Positions 18,106-26,678 are shown, counted from the first letter of the stretch. The stretch: 64,000 bases of DNA from Amycolatopsis endophytica (GCF_013410405.1 NZ_JACCFK010000002.1:310001-374000); one strand, 5' to 3'. The notes: generated from the letters alone by a model not told the origin. Numbers and translations are program-made.

Positions 18106-19027
18106 GCGCGCCGCGCTCGCCCTGGTGGTCACCGGCGCCGCCCTCAGCGCCGGTGCGCCGCCGCGCGATGCCGGGCCCGTGGGGCGCGTGCGGATCGCCA
18201 CCGGCGAGGAGTCCGGGTTCTACCACGCGTTCGGGCGGTTGCTGGCCGCCGGGATCGCCATGTCCGCGCCGGGTCTCGACACTGTCGCGGTGCCCACCGA
18301 GGCCAGCGTCGCCAACCTCCGGATGCTCGCCGAGGGCACCGCGGAACTCGCCCTCACCCACCTCGACATCGCGGTCGCGGCGCGGCACGGCTCGGCGCCG
18401 TTCGACCGTCCCGTCGAGCTGTGCGCGCTCGGCCGGGTCTACGAGAACTACCTGCAGCTCGCGGTCCGCGCGGACTCCCCCGCCACGTCGGTCGCGGATC
18501 TGGCCGGGCGCACCCTCTCCCTCAGCGCGCCCGGTTCGGGAGCGGCCGTCGCGGGCGAGCGGATCCTCGCCGCGGCCGGGATCACCACCACGAACCGGCA
18601 CCTGCCGATGCTCGACGCCGGCGAGGCCCTGGAGACCGGCGAGATCGACGCGATGCTCGTCGCCGGTGGCGTGCCGCTGCCGGTGCTGTCCACTCTGGAC
18701 AACGAGGTCGGCATCCGGCTGCTGCCGCTGGCACCCTACCTGCCCGCCTTCCGCGGCGACGGCTACGAAACCGTCCGGGTGCCCGCCGGCGCCTACCGCT
18801 CCCCCGAGGTCGACACCATCGGCGTCGCCAGCCTGCTCGTCTGCCGCCCCGGTCTGCCCGCCGACATCGCCGCCGCGGTCACCCGCGTGCTCGTCCAGCG
18901 GGCCGCGCACCTCGTGCCCACGCAGACCGTGGCGACGCAGTTCCTCGATGTCCGGTCGCTGATCGGAACCGGTAGCGTTCCCCTGCACCCCGGAGCCGTG
19001 GAGACCTATCGCGCGCTGCACGGCTGA
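18083..19027 (+). CDS. TAXI-family solute-binding protein
   Basis: 314 residues with an export signal (VTTRRTALRAALALVVTGAALSAGA, twin Arg and a hydrophobic core) and a TAXI-type TRAP receptor domain: RIATGEESGFYHAFGRLLA near the mature N-terminus, then ASVANLRMLAEGTAEL, SLSAPGSGAAVAGERIL and GEIDAMLVAGGVPLP. It binds a small solute, often a dicarboxylate or glutamate-like compound. No TRAP membrane subunits (DctQ/DctM) occur in the window, so it more likely serves as a ligand-sensing partner of the kinase upstream. Confidence 0.82.
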   Translation: MTTRRTALRAALALVVTGAALSAGAPPRDAGPVGRVRIATGEESGFYHAFGRLLAAGIAMSAPGLDTVAVPTEASVANLRMLAEGTAELALTHLDIAVAARHGSAPFDRPVELCALGRVYENYLQLAVRADSPATSVADLAGRTLSLSAPGSGAAVAGERILAAAGITTTNRHLPMLDAGEALETGEIDAMLVAGGVPLPVLSTLDNEVGIRLLPLAPYLPAFRGDGYETVRVPAGAYRSPEVDTIGVASLLVCRPGLPADIAAAVTRVLVQRAAHLVPTQTVATQFLDVRSLIGTGSVPLHPGAVETYRALHG

Positions 19028-19042
19028 ACGAAGAAAGGAGCC

Positions 19043-19465
19043 GTGCCCGTGACGCAGTCCAGCCCGCCGGTGGTGGCGATGCCGCTGCGCGTCCGCTACC
19101 ACGAGTGCGATCCGCAGGGCATCGTCTTCAACGCCCACTACCTGGCCTACTTCGACATGGCCTCGTTCGAGTTCTTCAAGGCCGTCTTCGGCTCCTACGA
19201 CACCCTCCGCGAACGCGGCGTGGACTGCGTGGTGGCGGAGTCGAACCTGCGGTTCCGCGCGCCCAGCCGCTACGACGACGAACTGACCGTCGAGGTCGCG
19301 ATCGACCACCTCGGGACGACCTCGCTGATCCTGGCGTTCACGATCCGCCGCGGCGAGGACATCGTCGCCGAGGGCACCAACCGCTACGTGTTCGTCGACG
19401 CGACCGCGCTGGCCAAGGCCGCGCCACCGGACGACGTGCGCGCCAAGCTGCTGGCGCACACGTGA
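19043..19465 (+). CDS. YbgC/FcbC-type acyl-CoA thioesterase
   Basis: A 140-residue hot-dog fold protein with the family signature RYHECDPQGIVFNAHYLAYFD; D23 is the catalytic aspartate of 4-hydroxybenzoyl-CoA-type thioesterases. AAAGGAG lies before GTG 19043; GTG 19049 is the alternative. It hydrolyses an acyl-CoA in the cytosol, with chain specificity not evident. Its stop overlaps the next gene's GTG (GTGA). Confidence 0.85.
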   Translation: MPVTQSSPPVVAMPLRVRYHECDPQGIVFNAHYLAYFDMASFEFFKAVFGSYDTLRERGVDCVVAESNLRFRAPSRYDDELTVEVAIDHLGTTSLILAFTIRRGEDIVAEGTNRYVFVDATALAKAAPPDDVRAKLLAHT

Positions 19466-20118
19466 GCGAAGCGCCGTTCGAACGCGTCACCCGCGAGTCC
19501 TATGACGTCCTCGCCGCGGACTACGCCGCCTGGATCCGGGACGAGCTGGCGGTCAAACCCCTGGACCGCGCGGTGCTCGCCGCGTTCGCCGAACTCGTGG
19601 ACGGACCGGTGGCCGACGTCGGCTGCGGACCCGGCCGGATCACCGCGCACCTGGCCGGTCTCGGGGTGGACGTGTCCGGCATCGACCTGTCCCCCGCGAT
19701 GGTGGAGACCGCCCGGTGCGCCCATCCCGGTCTCCGGTTCGAGGTGGGCTCGATGACCGCGCTCGGCCTGCCCGAGGGCGGCCTCGGCGGGCTGATCGCC
19801 TGGTATTCGATCATCCACGTCCCGGACGACACCCTGCCCGCGGTGCTCGCCGGGTTCCGCCGGGTGCTCGCCCCGGGCGGGTACCTGCAGCTGGCGTTCC
19901 AGGTCGGCGACGACCCGGTCCACCGCGGCGAGGCGGGCGGGCACGAGGTGAACCTCCACGTCCACCCACGGCGCGTGGACCGGGTCGCCGATCTGCTCGG
20001 CGACGCCGGGCTGGAGGTGCGCGCCCGGCTCGAACGCGCACCCGACCGCGAAGGACCGTTCCCGGAAGCGGAACCTCAGGCCTTCGTCCTGGCCCGGCGG
20101 CCCGCTCAGGCCCGCTGA
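19462..20118 (+). CDS. class I SAM-dependent methyltransferase
   Basis: 218 residues with SAM-binding motif I VADVGCGPGRIT near residue 51, acidic strand SGIDLSPAM, and motif IV region IAWYSIIHVPDD. It belongs to the small-molecule methyltransferase type (methyltransf_11/25). It is coupled to the thioesterase by GTGA overlap, and its 3' end overlaps convergent phoD by 13 bases. Substrate unknown. Confidence 0.85.
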   Translation: MSEAPFERVTRESYDVLAADYAAWIRDELAVKPLDRAVLAAFAELVDGPVADVGCGPGRITAHLAGLGVDVSGIDLSPAMVETARCAHPGLRFEVGSMTALGLPEGGLGGLIAWYSIIHVPDDTLPAVLAGFRRVLAPGGYLQLAFQVGDDPVHRGEAGGHEVNLHVHPRRVDRVADLLGDAGLEVRARLERAPDREGPFPEAEPQAFVLARRPAQAR

Positions 20119-21701
20119 ACGCCCGGTTTGCCGTCCTCGACGACGAAACTGGCCCGGGTGCTGACCGGTGCGCCCGGCGTCGTCACGTACGGCACGACGC
20201 GGAAGTCGCTGCGCCAGCGCTGCCGGTTGACGTTGACGCGCACGTACCCGCGCTGGGCGTTGAAGAACTTCAGGTGCGGGTTGGCCGCCAGGAAGTTCTC
20301 GCCCTCGGTGTTCATGTCCGCGCCGTCGGCACCACTGGTGATCGACGTGCCGACGAACTCGCTGCCGACCGTCGGCGAGCCCGCGTCGGCATAGTCGCGC
20401 TTGAGGTCCCACGCGTAGTTCTGGTGCCGGTCACCGGTGACGACCACGAGGTTGCGCACGTCGCGGTCCTGCGCCGCGGCCAGCACCTTGTTGCGCTCGG
20501 CGACGTAGCCGTCCCAGGGGTCCAGGAACACGTCCACCGGGTCGCCGGGGTCGCGGTCGGTCTGCCCCATCGGCGCCTGGTTGCCCAGCACCTGCCAGCG
20601 TGCCCGCGAGCGCGAGAAGCCGTCGATGAGCCAGTCCCGCTGCGACGGGCCCAGCAGGGTGCGCTCCGGGTCGAGCCGTTCGGTGCAGGTGGCCGACGCG
20701 CCGTCGCCGCAGGGCTGGTCGTCGCGGTACTGGCGGGTGTCCAGCATGGTGATCTCGGCCAGCTGCCCGTAGGACAGGCGCCGGTGCAGCCGCACGTTCG
20801 GTCCCGAGGGCATCTGCGAATGCCGGTAGGGCAGGTTCTCGTAGTTGGCCTGGAACGCCTGCGCGCGGCGCTGCCGGAACACCGCCGGGTCCTGGTCGGG
20901 TTCGGTGTCGGCCTGCGAGAGGTCGCCGGCCCAGTTGTTCTCGACCTCGTGGTCGTCGATGGTGTGGATCCAGGCGAACCGGGCGTGCGCGGCCTGCAGC
21001 GGCGCCTCGGACTTGTACAGCGCGTACTGCAGGCGGTAGCGGGCCAGGTCGAACGTCTCGGTCGTGAACCTGTCGTCGACCGTGACGCCGCGCTTGTTGG
21101 TGCCCACCCCGGACTCGTAGATGTAGTCGCCCAGGTGCACCACGAAGTCCAGGTCCTCGGCGGCGATGTGCTCGTAGGCGGTGAAGTAGCCGTCCTGCCA
21201 GGCCTGACAGGAGGCGAAAGCGAAGTTCAGCTCACGCGGCGAAGACCACCACAGCGGGGCGGTGCGGGTGCGGCCGGTCATGGAGACCGCACCGCCGACG
21301 CGGAACCGGTAGAAGTACTCGTGGTCGGGTGCCAGGCCGGAGACCTCCGGGTGCACCGAATGTCCCAGCTCGGGCGTGGCGATCGCGCTGCCCCGGCGGA
21401 CCACGGCGCGGAATCGCTCGTCGTGGGCGACCTCGTACTCGACGCGCACCGGGGTGGCGGGCATGCCACCCGCGCCGTCCTCGGCGAAGGGGTCCGGCGC
21501 CAGCCTCGTCCACAGCACCACGCCGTCCGCGACCGGGTCACCGGAGGCGACGCCCAGGGTGAACGGGTTCGCGCCCTTCACGGGGCTCGCGTAGGCGCCG
21601 GACGCGGTCCAGGCGCCCGTGCCGAGCAGCACCGCCGCGGCGCCCGCTCCGCCGAATCCGAGAAACCTGCGCCGGGAGAGGTCATTCGGGCGCGCGACCA
21701 T
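20106..21701 (-). CDS. phoD: alkaline phosphatase D (PhoD)
   Basis: A 531-residue Tat-exported phosphodiesterase/phosphatase. RRRFLGF heads a twin-arginine signal with an Ala/Gly-rich core, then NPFTLGVASGDP opens the PhoD N-terminal domain. Metal-binding stretches are visible: LGDYIYESG, IDDHEVENNWAG, and VTGDRHQNYAWDL near 420. It releases phosphate from phosphoesters, including wall teichoic-acid-like polymers, outside the cell. ATG 21701 has AGGAGG 8 bases upstream; the longer start adds a meaningless MWEPEHSG. No Pho box was identified. Confidence 0.92.
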   Translation of the reverse strand: MVARPNDLSRRRFLGFGGAGAAAVLLGTGAWTASGAYASPVKGANPFTLGVASGDPVADGVVLWTRLAPDPFAEDGAGGMPATPVRVEYEVAHDERFRAVVRRGSAIATPELGHSVHPEVSGLAPDHEYFYRFRVGGAVSMTGRTRTAPLWWSSPRELNFAFASCQAWQDGYFTAYEHIAAEDLDFVVHLGDYIYESGVGTNKRGVTVDDRFTTETFDLARYRLQYALYKSEAPLQAAHARFAWIHTIDDHEVENNWAGDLSQADTEPDQDPAVFRQRRAQAFQANYENLPYRHSQMPSGPNVRLHRRLSYGQLAEITMLDTRQYRDDQPCGDGASATCTERLDPERTLLGPSQRDWLIDGFSRSRARWQVLGNQAPMGQTDRDPGDPVDVFLDPWDGYVAERNKVLAAAQDRDVRNLVVVTGDRHQNYAWDLKRDYADAGSPTVGSEFVGTSITSGADGADMNTEGENFLAANPHLKFFNAQRGYVRVNVNRQRWRSDFRVVPYVTTPGAPVSTRASFVVEDGKPGVQRA

Positions 21702-21809
21702 GGGTGAGTCCTCCTGTGGTGGGATGGGAGCACCAGAATGCTCCGGTTCCCACATGTCCGGCAGTGACCGGAAGGGCGAACCACAGGTGAACGGAAACGA
21801 TCAGGACCG

Positions 21810-22274
21810 ATGTTCCGGATTCTCTTCTACCAACCGGAAATACCGCCCAACACGGGCAACGCGATCCGGCTCGCGGCCAACACCGGCTGCCAGCTGCACC
21901 TCGTCGAACCGCTGGGATTCGCCTTCGAGGACAAGCACCTGCGCCGGGCCGGACTGGACTACCACGACCTCGCCGACGTGCACGTCCACCCCGATCTGAC
22001 CGCGGCGTGGAAGGCACTCCTGCCGGCCAGGGTCTTCGCGTTCAGCGCCAACGCCACCCGGTGGTACACCGGCGTGACGTACCGGCCGGGCGACGTGCTG
22101 CTGTTCGGCCCCGAATCGGCGGGCCTGCCCGCCGAAGTGCGGGACGCCCCGGAGATCACCGACCGCCTCCGGGTACCGATGCGTCCCGGCGTGCGCTCCC
22201 TCAACCTGGCCAACACCGCGGCCGTCGCCGTGTTCGAGGCCTGGCGCCAGCAGGGCTTCGCCGACGGCGTCTAG
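21810..22274 (+). CDS. trmL: tRNA (cytidine/uridine-2'-O-)-methyltransferase TrmL
   Basis: 154 residues forming a minimal SPOUT knot methyltransferase: IPPNTGNAIRLAANTG, HLVEPLGF, LLFGPESAGLP and RSLNLANTAAVAVFE are the knot motifs that bind SAM. The family methylates the wobble 2'-OH of tRNA-Leu. It is divergent from phoD. The length equals E. coli TrmL. Confidence 0.93.
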   Translation: MFRILFYQPEIPPNTGNAIRLAANTGCQLHLVEPLGFAFEDKHLRRAGLDYHDLADVHVHPDLTAAWKALLPARVFAFSANATRWYTGVTYRPGDVLLFGPESAGLPAEVRDAPEITDRLRVPMRPGVRSLNLANTAAVAVFEAWRQQGFADGV

Positions 22275-22333
22275 CGATGCCCCGCCTTCCTCACTAGGGC
22301 ATTGGGGCGGCCCGCATACCCGGCAGCGATCGC

Positions 22334-23314
22334 TCAGGGCAGGCGCTGCCCCACGAACAGCGACGTGCCCGCGGCCGCCACGAGGGCGAGGGTGCCGAGC
22401 AGCACCCAGGGGCGGCTGGCGTCGGCTTCCTTCATCTCGTAGCCGATCTGCTCGCCGAGGTCGGCGTAGACCTCCTTGAGTTGTTCGGCCGAGCCCGCCT
22501 GGTAGAACTGCCCGTCGGACAGGCGCGCGACCTCCTGGAGCGAACCGTCGTCGACGTCGACCGGGACCTCGCGGCCGTCGATCTCGACGGTGCCGTGGCT
22601 GGTGCCGAAGGAGATCGTGGAGATCGGCACCTGCTGGTTGCGCGCCTCCTGCGCGGCGGTGAACGCCCCGCGCGGCGCGTACAGGTCGTCCGGCACCGTC
22701 TGCTTGCCGTCGCTCATCAGCACGATCCGCGCGGGCGGCGGGCCGTCCGCGCCGCCGACCACCGCGGAGAACCCCTGGATCGACTGCAGCGCCGCGTAGA
22801 TGCCTTCACCGGTCGCGGTCGACTGGGCCAGTTTCAGGTTGTCGATCGCGGTGACCACGCTCTGCCGCTGCGTCGTCGGCGCCACCAGCACGGTCGCGGT
22901 GCCCGCGAAGGACACCAGCCCCAGGTTGATGCCGGGCGTGAGGCCCTCCGCGAACTGGTTGGCCGCCTCCTGCGCCGCCTTGATGCGCGACGGTTTGACG
23001 TCGGTCGCCTCCATCGACAGCGACACGTCCACCACCAGCATCACGGTGGCGCGGTTGCGCGGCACCTTCTGCTCGGCGGTGGGCCCGGCCAGGCCGACGG
23101 TCAGCAGCAGCAGCGACACGATGATCAGCGCCGCCGGCACGTGCCGGGGCCAGCCCTGCGACCGGGGCGCGATGCGGTCGAGCAGCTCCAGGTTGGAAAA
23201 CCGCATGGTGCGGCGCCGCCGGGCCCGCTGCGCCAGCACGTAACCGGCCGCGACCGCGGCGACCACGAGCAACAGCAGGAACCACCACGGCGCGGCGAAT
23301 CCGGACAGGCTCAC
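22334..23314 (-). CDS. VWA-domain membrane protein (Rv1481-like)
   Basis: 326 residues: a transmembrane helix at about 8-28, another near 60-80, then a cytoplasm- or surface-facing VWA domain with MIDAS DVSLSM, the Thr of APTT, and MSDGKQT. A third helix sits near the C-terminus (WVLLGTLALVAAAGTSLFVG). GTG 23314 overlaps the DUF58 stop (GTGA). Third member of the moxR-DUF58-VWA operon found as Rv1479-Rv1481 in M. tuberculosis, where it is linked to the cell envelope. Confidence 0.87.
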   Translation of the reverse strand: MSLSGFAAPWWFLLLLVVAAVAAGYVLAQRARRRRTMRFSNLELLDRIAPRSQGWPRHVPAALIIVSLLLLTVGLAGPTAEQKVPRNRATVMLVVDVSLSMEATDVKPSRIKAAQEAANQFAEGLTPGINLGLVSFAGTATVLVAPTTQRQSVVTAIDNLKLAQSTATGEGIYAALQSIQGFSAVVGGADGPPPARIVLMSDGKQTVPDDLYAPRGAFTAAQEARNQQVPISTISFGTSHGTVEIDGREVPVDVDDGSLQEVARLSDGQFYQAGSAEQLKEVYADLGEQIGYEMKEADASRPWVLLGTLALVAAAGTSLFVGQRLP

Positions 23315-24267
23315 GCGGCACCCCCGGACCACCGCCGCTTGCGGGCGACCACGAACCGCACGGTGTCGGCGATCCAGTCGGCGTCGGTGCGCAGCACCAG
23401 GTGCGCGGCACCGGCCTGGCGCAGCGCCCGCGCCACCTGGTCGCGGTGCGCCTGCGCGGCGGCCGCGAACTCGCGCCGCAGCAACGCCGAGGCCCGCACC
23501 TCGCGCTGTTTGCCGGTCTCCGGATCGGCCAGCACGATGGTGCCGACCTCCGGCAAATCGATGTCGCGCGGGTCGATGACCTCGATGGCGATGAGCTCGT
23601 GCCGCGCGGACAACGCCCGCAGCGGCCGCTGCCACGCGGTGCCGCCGAGGAAGTCCGACACCACCACGACCAGTCCGCGGCGGCGGGGCGGGCGGCGCAG
23701 CTGCTCGATCATCGCGGCCAGGTCGCCACGGGTGCCCTCGGGCGCGCGGGGCGTTTCGGCGATCTTGCGCAGCAGGTTCCGGGCGTGCGCGCGGCCACCG
23801 CGGGCCGGGACGCGTTCGGTCACCGCACCGTTGGACATCACCGCGCCGAGCCGGTTGCCGCCCCCGCCGGTCAGGTGCGCGATCGCGGCGACCGCGCACA
23901 CCACGAGGTCGCGCTTCTCCGACAACGCGGTGCCGAAGTCCAGGCTCGCCGACAGGTCGGCGGCCACCCAGGTCTCCAGCTCGCGGTCGGCGACCGTCTC
24001 GCGGATGTGCGGTTCCGTCGTGCGGGCGGTGACGGCCCAGTCCATGCGGCGCACGTCGTCGCCCGGCTGGTAGGGCCGCGCCTCCCCCGGCTCCGAGCCG
24101 GGTCCCGGCACCAGGCCGAGGTGGTTGCCCTGCAGGAGACCGTCCAGCCGGCGGCGCACCTCGAGTTCGAGCATGCGCAGGCCGGCGTCGAGACGCTCAC
24201 CACGCAGCACGGGCGGCGCCCACGCGGGCCGGGCGCTGTTCTCGCCGGTGTTTCCCGACCTGCCCAC
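23311..24267 (-). CDS. DUF58 protein (Rv1480-like)
   Basis: 318 residues with the DUF58 core: GLVPGPGSEPGEARPYQPGDDVRRMDWAVTART (shown in part; residues about 50-82), then WVAADLSASLDFG and VVVVSDFLGG strands of a degenerate VWA-like fold. Soluble. The GTG start shares its G with the moxR TAG. Expected to be an adaptor for the MoxR ring. Confidence 0.88.
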   Translation of the reverse strand: MGRSGNTGENSARPAWAPPVLRGERLDAGLRMLELEVRRRLDGLLQGNHLGLVPGPGSEPGEARPYQPGDDVRRMDWAVTARTTEPHIRETVADRELETWVAADLSASLDFGTALSEKRDLVVCAVAAIAHLTGGGGNRLGAVMSNGAVTERVPARGGRAHARNLLRKIAETPRAPEGTRGDLAAMIEQLRRPPRRRGLVVVVSDFLGGTAWQRPLRALSARHELIAIEVIDPRDIDLPEVGTIVLADPETGKQREVRASALLRREFAAAAQAHRDQVARALRQAGAAHLVLRTDADWIADTVRFVVARKRRWSGGAA

Positions 24268-25337
24268 TACCGCCCCGGGGTCCCGCTCGGCAGCGGCTGG
24301 CCCGGGCCGCTCTGCGGCCGGGCGGAGACCTGCGGCAGCGGCACGGTCTGCAGCACGCGGGTGATGATGTGGTCCAGTGGCACGGCGTCGGCCAGCGCGT
24401 CGTAGGACAGCACGAGCCGGTGACGCAGCACGTCCGGCACGACGTCGACCACGTCCTGCGGCAGCACGTAGTCGCGCCCGCGCACCAGGGCGAGGGCCCG
24501 TGCCGCGGCGATGATGCCGAGGCTGGCGCGCGGGGACGCGCCGTAGGACACCCAGCTCGCCACATCGGTCAGCCCGTGCTCGGCCGGGGTGCGGGTGGCC
24601 AGGACGAGGCGCACCACGTAGTCGACCAGCGAGTGGTGCACGAACACCTTCGCCGCGACGTCCTGGAGCCGGACCAGCTCGGCCGGGCTGAGGACCTCGT
24701 GCGGTTCCGGCGGCGCGACGCCCATCCGGTAGATGATCTCGCGCTCCTCCTCGGCGGAGGGGTAGTCGACGATGATCTTGAACAGGAACCGGTCACGCTG
24801 CGCTTCGGGCAGCGGGTAGACGCCCTCGTTCTCGATCGGGTTCTGCGTGGCCAGCACGAGGAACGGATCGGGCATCGGGAAGGTCTTGCCGCCGATGGAC
24901 ACGTGCCGCTCGGCCATCACCTCCAGCATCGCCGACTGCACCTTGGCCGGCGCGCGGTTGATCTCGTCGGCGAGGACGAAGTTGGCGACCACCGGGCCGA
25001 GTTCGACATCGAACTTCTCGGCGCCCTGCCGGTAGATGCGGGTGCCGAGGATGTCGGCCGGCACCAGGTCGGGGGTGAACTGCACGCGCGAGAACGAGCC
25101 GCCCACCACGCGGGCCAGTGTCTCCACGGCGAGGGTCTTGGCCACACCGGGAACGCCTTCGAGCAGGAGGTGTCCCTTCGCGAGCAGGCCCACCATGAGC
25201 CGCTCGACCAGCCGGTCCTGTCCGACGATCACCCGCTTGACCTCGAACACGGTCCGTTCGAGCAGCTGGGCGTCCCGCGCGGGGGTCGCGGACGGCTGCT
25301 GCCCGTTCGCGCCCTCGGAGTAGCGGGGCTCGCTCAC
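24267..25337 (-). CDS. moxR: MoxR-family AAA+ ATPase
   Basis: 356 residues from GTG 25337 (GGAGGG ribosome site). Walker A GVPGVAKT, Walker B LADEINRA, sensor 1 LATQNPIENEGVYPLPEAQ and arginine-finger region are all canonical for the MoxR proper subfamily. It leads the moxR-DUF58-VWA operon. MoxR rings act as chaperones that mature or activate partner proteins, often envelope or redox enzymes. Confidence 0.92.
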   Translation of the reverse strand: MSEPRYSEGANGQQPSATPARDAQLLERTVFEVKRVIVGQDRLVERLMVGLLAKGHLLLEGVPGVAKTLAVETLARVVGGSFSRVQFTPDLVPADILGTRIYRQGAEKFDVELGPVVANFVLADEINRAPAKVQSAMLEVMAERHVSIGGKTFPMPDPFLVLATQNPIENEGVYPLPEAQRDRFLFKIIVDYPSAEEEREIIYRMGVAPPEPHEVLSPAELVRLQDVAAKVFVHHSLVDYVVRLVLATRTPAEHGLTDVASWVSYGASPRASLGIIAAARALALVRGRDYVLPQDVVDVVPDVLRHRLVLSYDALADAVPLDHIITRVLQTVPLPQVSARPQSGPGQPLPSGTPGR

Positions 25338-25445
25338 GGTTCCCTCCTCGTTCACGTTCACCTTGCGTTGCGACCGTACTAGCCGTCCGCGCACGGAAGG
25401 CCGCCACGGTAGTCAACTCGCTCACCGGTGTGACGGCTGTGAGCT

Positions 25446-25988
25446 TCAGCGCAGGCGGTCGAGGTCTTCGGGGGTGTCGACGTCGGCGGCCTCGCCCGGC
25501 CCGGCTGCCACGTCGGTGATGGCCAGCCGCCCGAGCACTGTCCGGAGCGCGGCGTGGTGTGGTTCGGCCGGGATCGCCGCGCGCAGGCTCGCGGTGCGCC
25601 AGACGCCGATGAGCCACTGCCGGTGCCCCTGCTCGTCGACGAGCACCGCGCCGTCACCGTCGAGTGCGGCACCCAAACGCTCCACAGTGGAATTCGTGAT
25701 CCCGGCGAGGTCCCCCGCCAGCACGGCGACCCGGGGCGTGGTGACCTGGCCGAGCCCCGCGGCGAGCGCCGCCACCGGCCCGCCACCGGGCGGATCCTCC
25801 CGCGCCCACCGCACCGCCTCGATCCCGTCCCGCTCCGGCCCGACGACGATGACCGGGTCGGCTCCGCGGACGGCGGCGAGGACTCGGCGCAGCAGCGGCA
25901 CTCCACCGACCTCGAGGAGGGGCTTGTCCACACCGGACAGCCTGCGCGCGGCCCCGCCCGCGAGCACGATGGCCGCCAGTTCGCTCAC
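25446..25988 (-). CDS. mobA: molybdenum cofactor guanylyltransferase
   Basis: 180 residues with the MobA nucleotidyl-transfer motif LAGGAARRLSGVDKPLL, then GDLAGI, the strand carrying metal-binding Asp. It attaches GMP to molybdopterin to give the dinucleotide cofactor of formate dehydrogenases and similar enzymes. Slightly short, like many actinobacterial forms. GTG start at 25988 with no clear ribosome site. No molybdoenzyme is in the window. Related NTP transferases (MocA) remain possible. Confidence 0.78.
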   Translation of the reverse strand: MSELAAIVLAGGAARRLSGVDKPLLEVGGVPLLRRVLAAVRGADPVIVVGPERDGIEAVRWAREDPPGGGPVAALAAGLGQVTTPRVAVLAGDLAGITNSTVERLGAALDGDGAVLVDEQGHRQWLIGVWRTASLRAAIPAEPHHAALRTVLGRLAITDVAAGPGEAADVDTPEDLDRLR

Positions 25989-26237
25989 TCCGCCAGACTA
26001 ACCCCGCGGACATCACGGCACGAGGAGGACATCCCGGTCCGGCGGCCTCAGCGTGCCGCACCGGTCATCCGGTCAAGGGGCTGGACGGGACGGGTTCGCG
26101 CTGGCGAGTGAGCGGCGAGTTCGATCGTCCGTCCGGTGTGGACACCTCGCCCCTGACCGCACCACCACGGGCGGTTCTCGGCATGGCTGCGGGGTTTGGG
26201 CTGCTTTGCCGCGTACCGTCCCCGTCGTGGCGTCGTG
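25989..26237. other. gene-free stretch before the leader peptide
   Basis: Open frames here lack ribosome sites and family resemblance. I see no terminator or repeat. The functional content appears to start at the -10 box at 26238. Confidence 0.4.
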
Positions 26238-26243
26238 TAGGGT
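26238..26243 (+). promoter_or_regulatory. TAGGGT -10 box of the leader transcript
   Basis: TAGGGT fits the actinobacterial TANNNT -10 and ends 7 bases before GTG 26251, the spacing expected for a leaderless mRNA that starts on the leader-peptide codon. No good -35 was found at 17 bases. Confidence 0.45.
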
Positions 26244-26250
26244 CCCGCTC

Positions 26251-26286
26251 GTGCGCAGGATCATCATTCGCCGGCGCGTCGGCTGA
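26251..26286 (+). CDS. isoleucine-rich leader peptide (VRRIIIRRRVG)
   Basis: An 11-residue ORF, GTG 26251 to TGA 26286, with three consecutive Ile codons (ATC ATC ATT), then Arg codons and a Val codon. Its position (just after a -10 box and ahead of competing hairpins and an ACT-domain gene) and composition are those of branched-chain amino-acid attenuation leaders described in actinobacteria. Ribosome stalling at the Ile codons under isoleucine shortage would change which downstream hairpin forms. Confidence 0.6.
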   Translation: MRRIIIRRRVG

Positions 26287-26331
26287 GCCAGGTCGCCGGC
26301 GCGCAGTTCCGTGCGCCTTTCGGAACCTGGT
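26268..26331 (+). promoter_or_regulatory. putative transcription attenuator, competing stems
   Basis: Two self-complementary CGCCGGCG copies, one over the last leader codons (about 26270-26277) and one after the stop (about 26294-26301), can pair with each other. The second also abuts GGCGC/GCGCC arms. GTTCCG (about 26306-26311) and CGGAAC (about 26320-26325) form a later hairpin, and CCAGGT/ACCTGG enclose both. These are mutually exclusive structures, the layout of leader-peptide attenuation. The ACT gene starts about 40 bases further on. Confidence 0.5.
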
Positions 26332-26369
26332 CCGGATCATTCCCCGAATGTCACTCCAGGAGATCCGTG

Positions 26370-26678
26370 ATGACCTACGCCGTTCCGTCCATGGGGGATT
26401 CGTCCCAGCCGACGCCATCCTGCCCGGCTGACTCGGGCCACTTTCGCGTGCACCGCTCGTTCGACGCCTTCGTCACGAACGGGCTTGCGGGTGTAGTGCG
26501 TGTGCTGATGTTGTTGCACAGTCGGCGCTACGCGGTGACCAATCTTCGCATCGACGTACGCGAAGGCGTGGTGGAGAGCCGCGTGAGCTGCTCGGTCAGC
26601 GTGACACCCGCGCAGAACGCCCTGCTGCTCGAGCAGCTGAGGCGGATCCCCGTCGTCGTTTCGGCGTACAACGTGTGA
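26370..26678 (+). CDS. stand-alone ACT-domain protein (IlvM/IlvN-like)
   Basis: 102 residues from ATG 26370 (AGGAGA 8 bases upstream; GTG 26367 possible). After about 25 linker residues comes one ACT-like domain: FRVHRSFDAFVTNGLAGVVR, LMLLHSRRYAVTNLRID, then a beta strand and NALLLEQLRRIPVVVSAYNV. It compares best with small regulatory subunits of acetolactate synthase (IlvM/IlvN), which bind valine or related ligands. No ilvB catalytic gene is adjacent, which is odd for a gene behind an Ile leader. It may regulate a distant synthase or have a new partner. Confidence 0.6.
   Translation: MTYAVPSMGDSSQPTPSCPADSGHFRVHRSFDAFVTNGLAGVVRVLMLLHSRRYAVTNLRIDVREGVVESRVSCSVSVTPAQNALLLEQLRRIPVVVSAYNV

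Noticed and set aside
14503..18201. 1232-codon open frame on the minus strand opposite the MFS, two-component and TAXI genes
   Set aside because: It is antisense shadow of high-GC genes: Arg/Gly/His-rich, no domain, no ribosome site, and the plus-strand genes have clear motifs.
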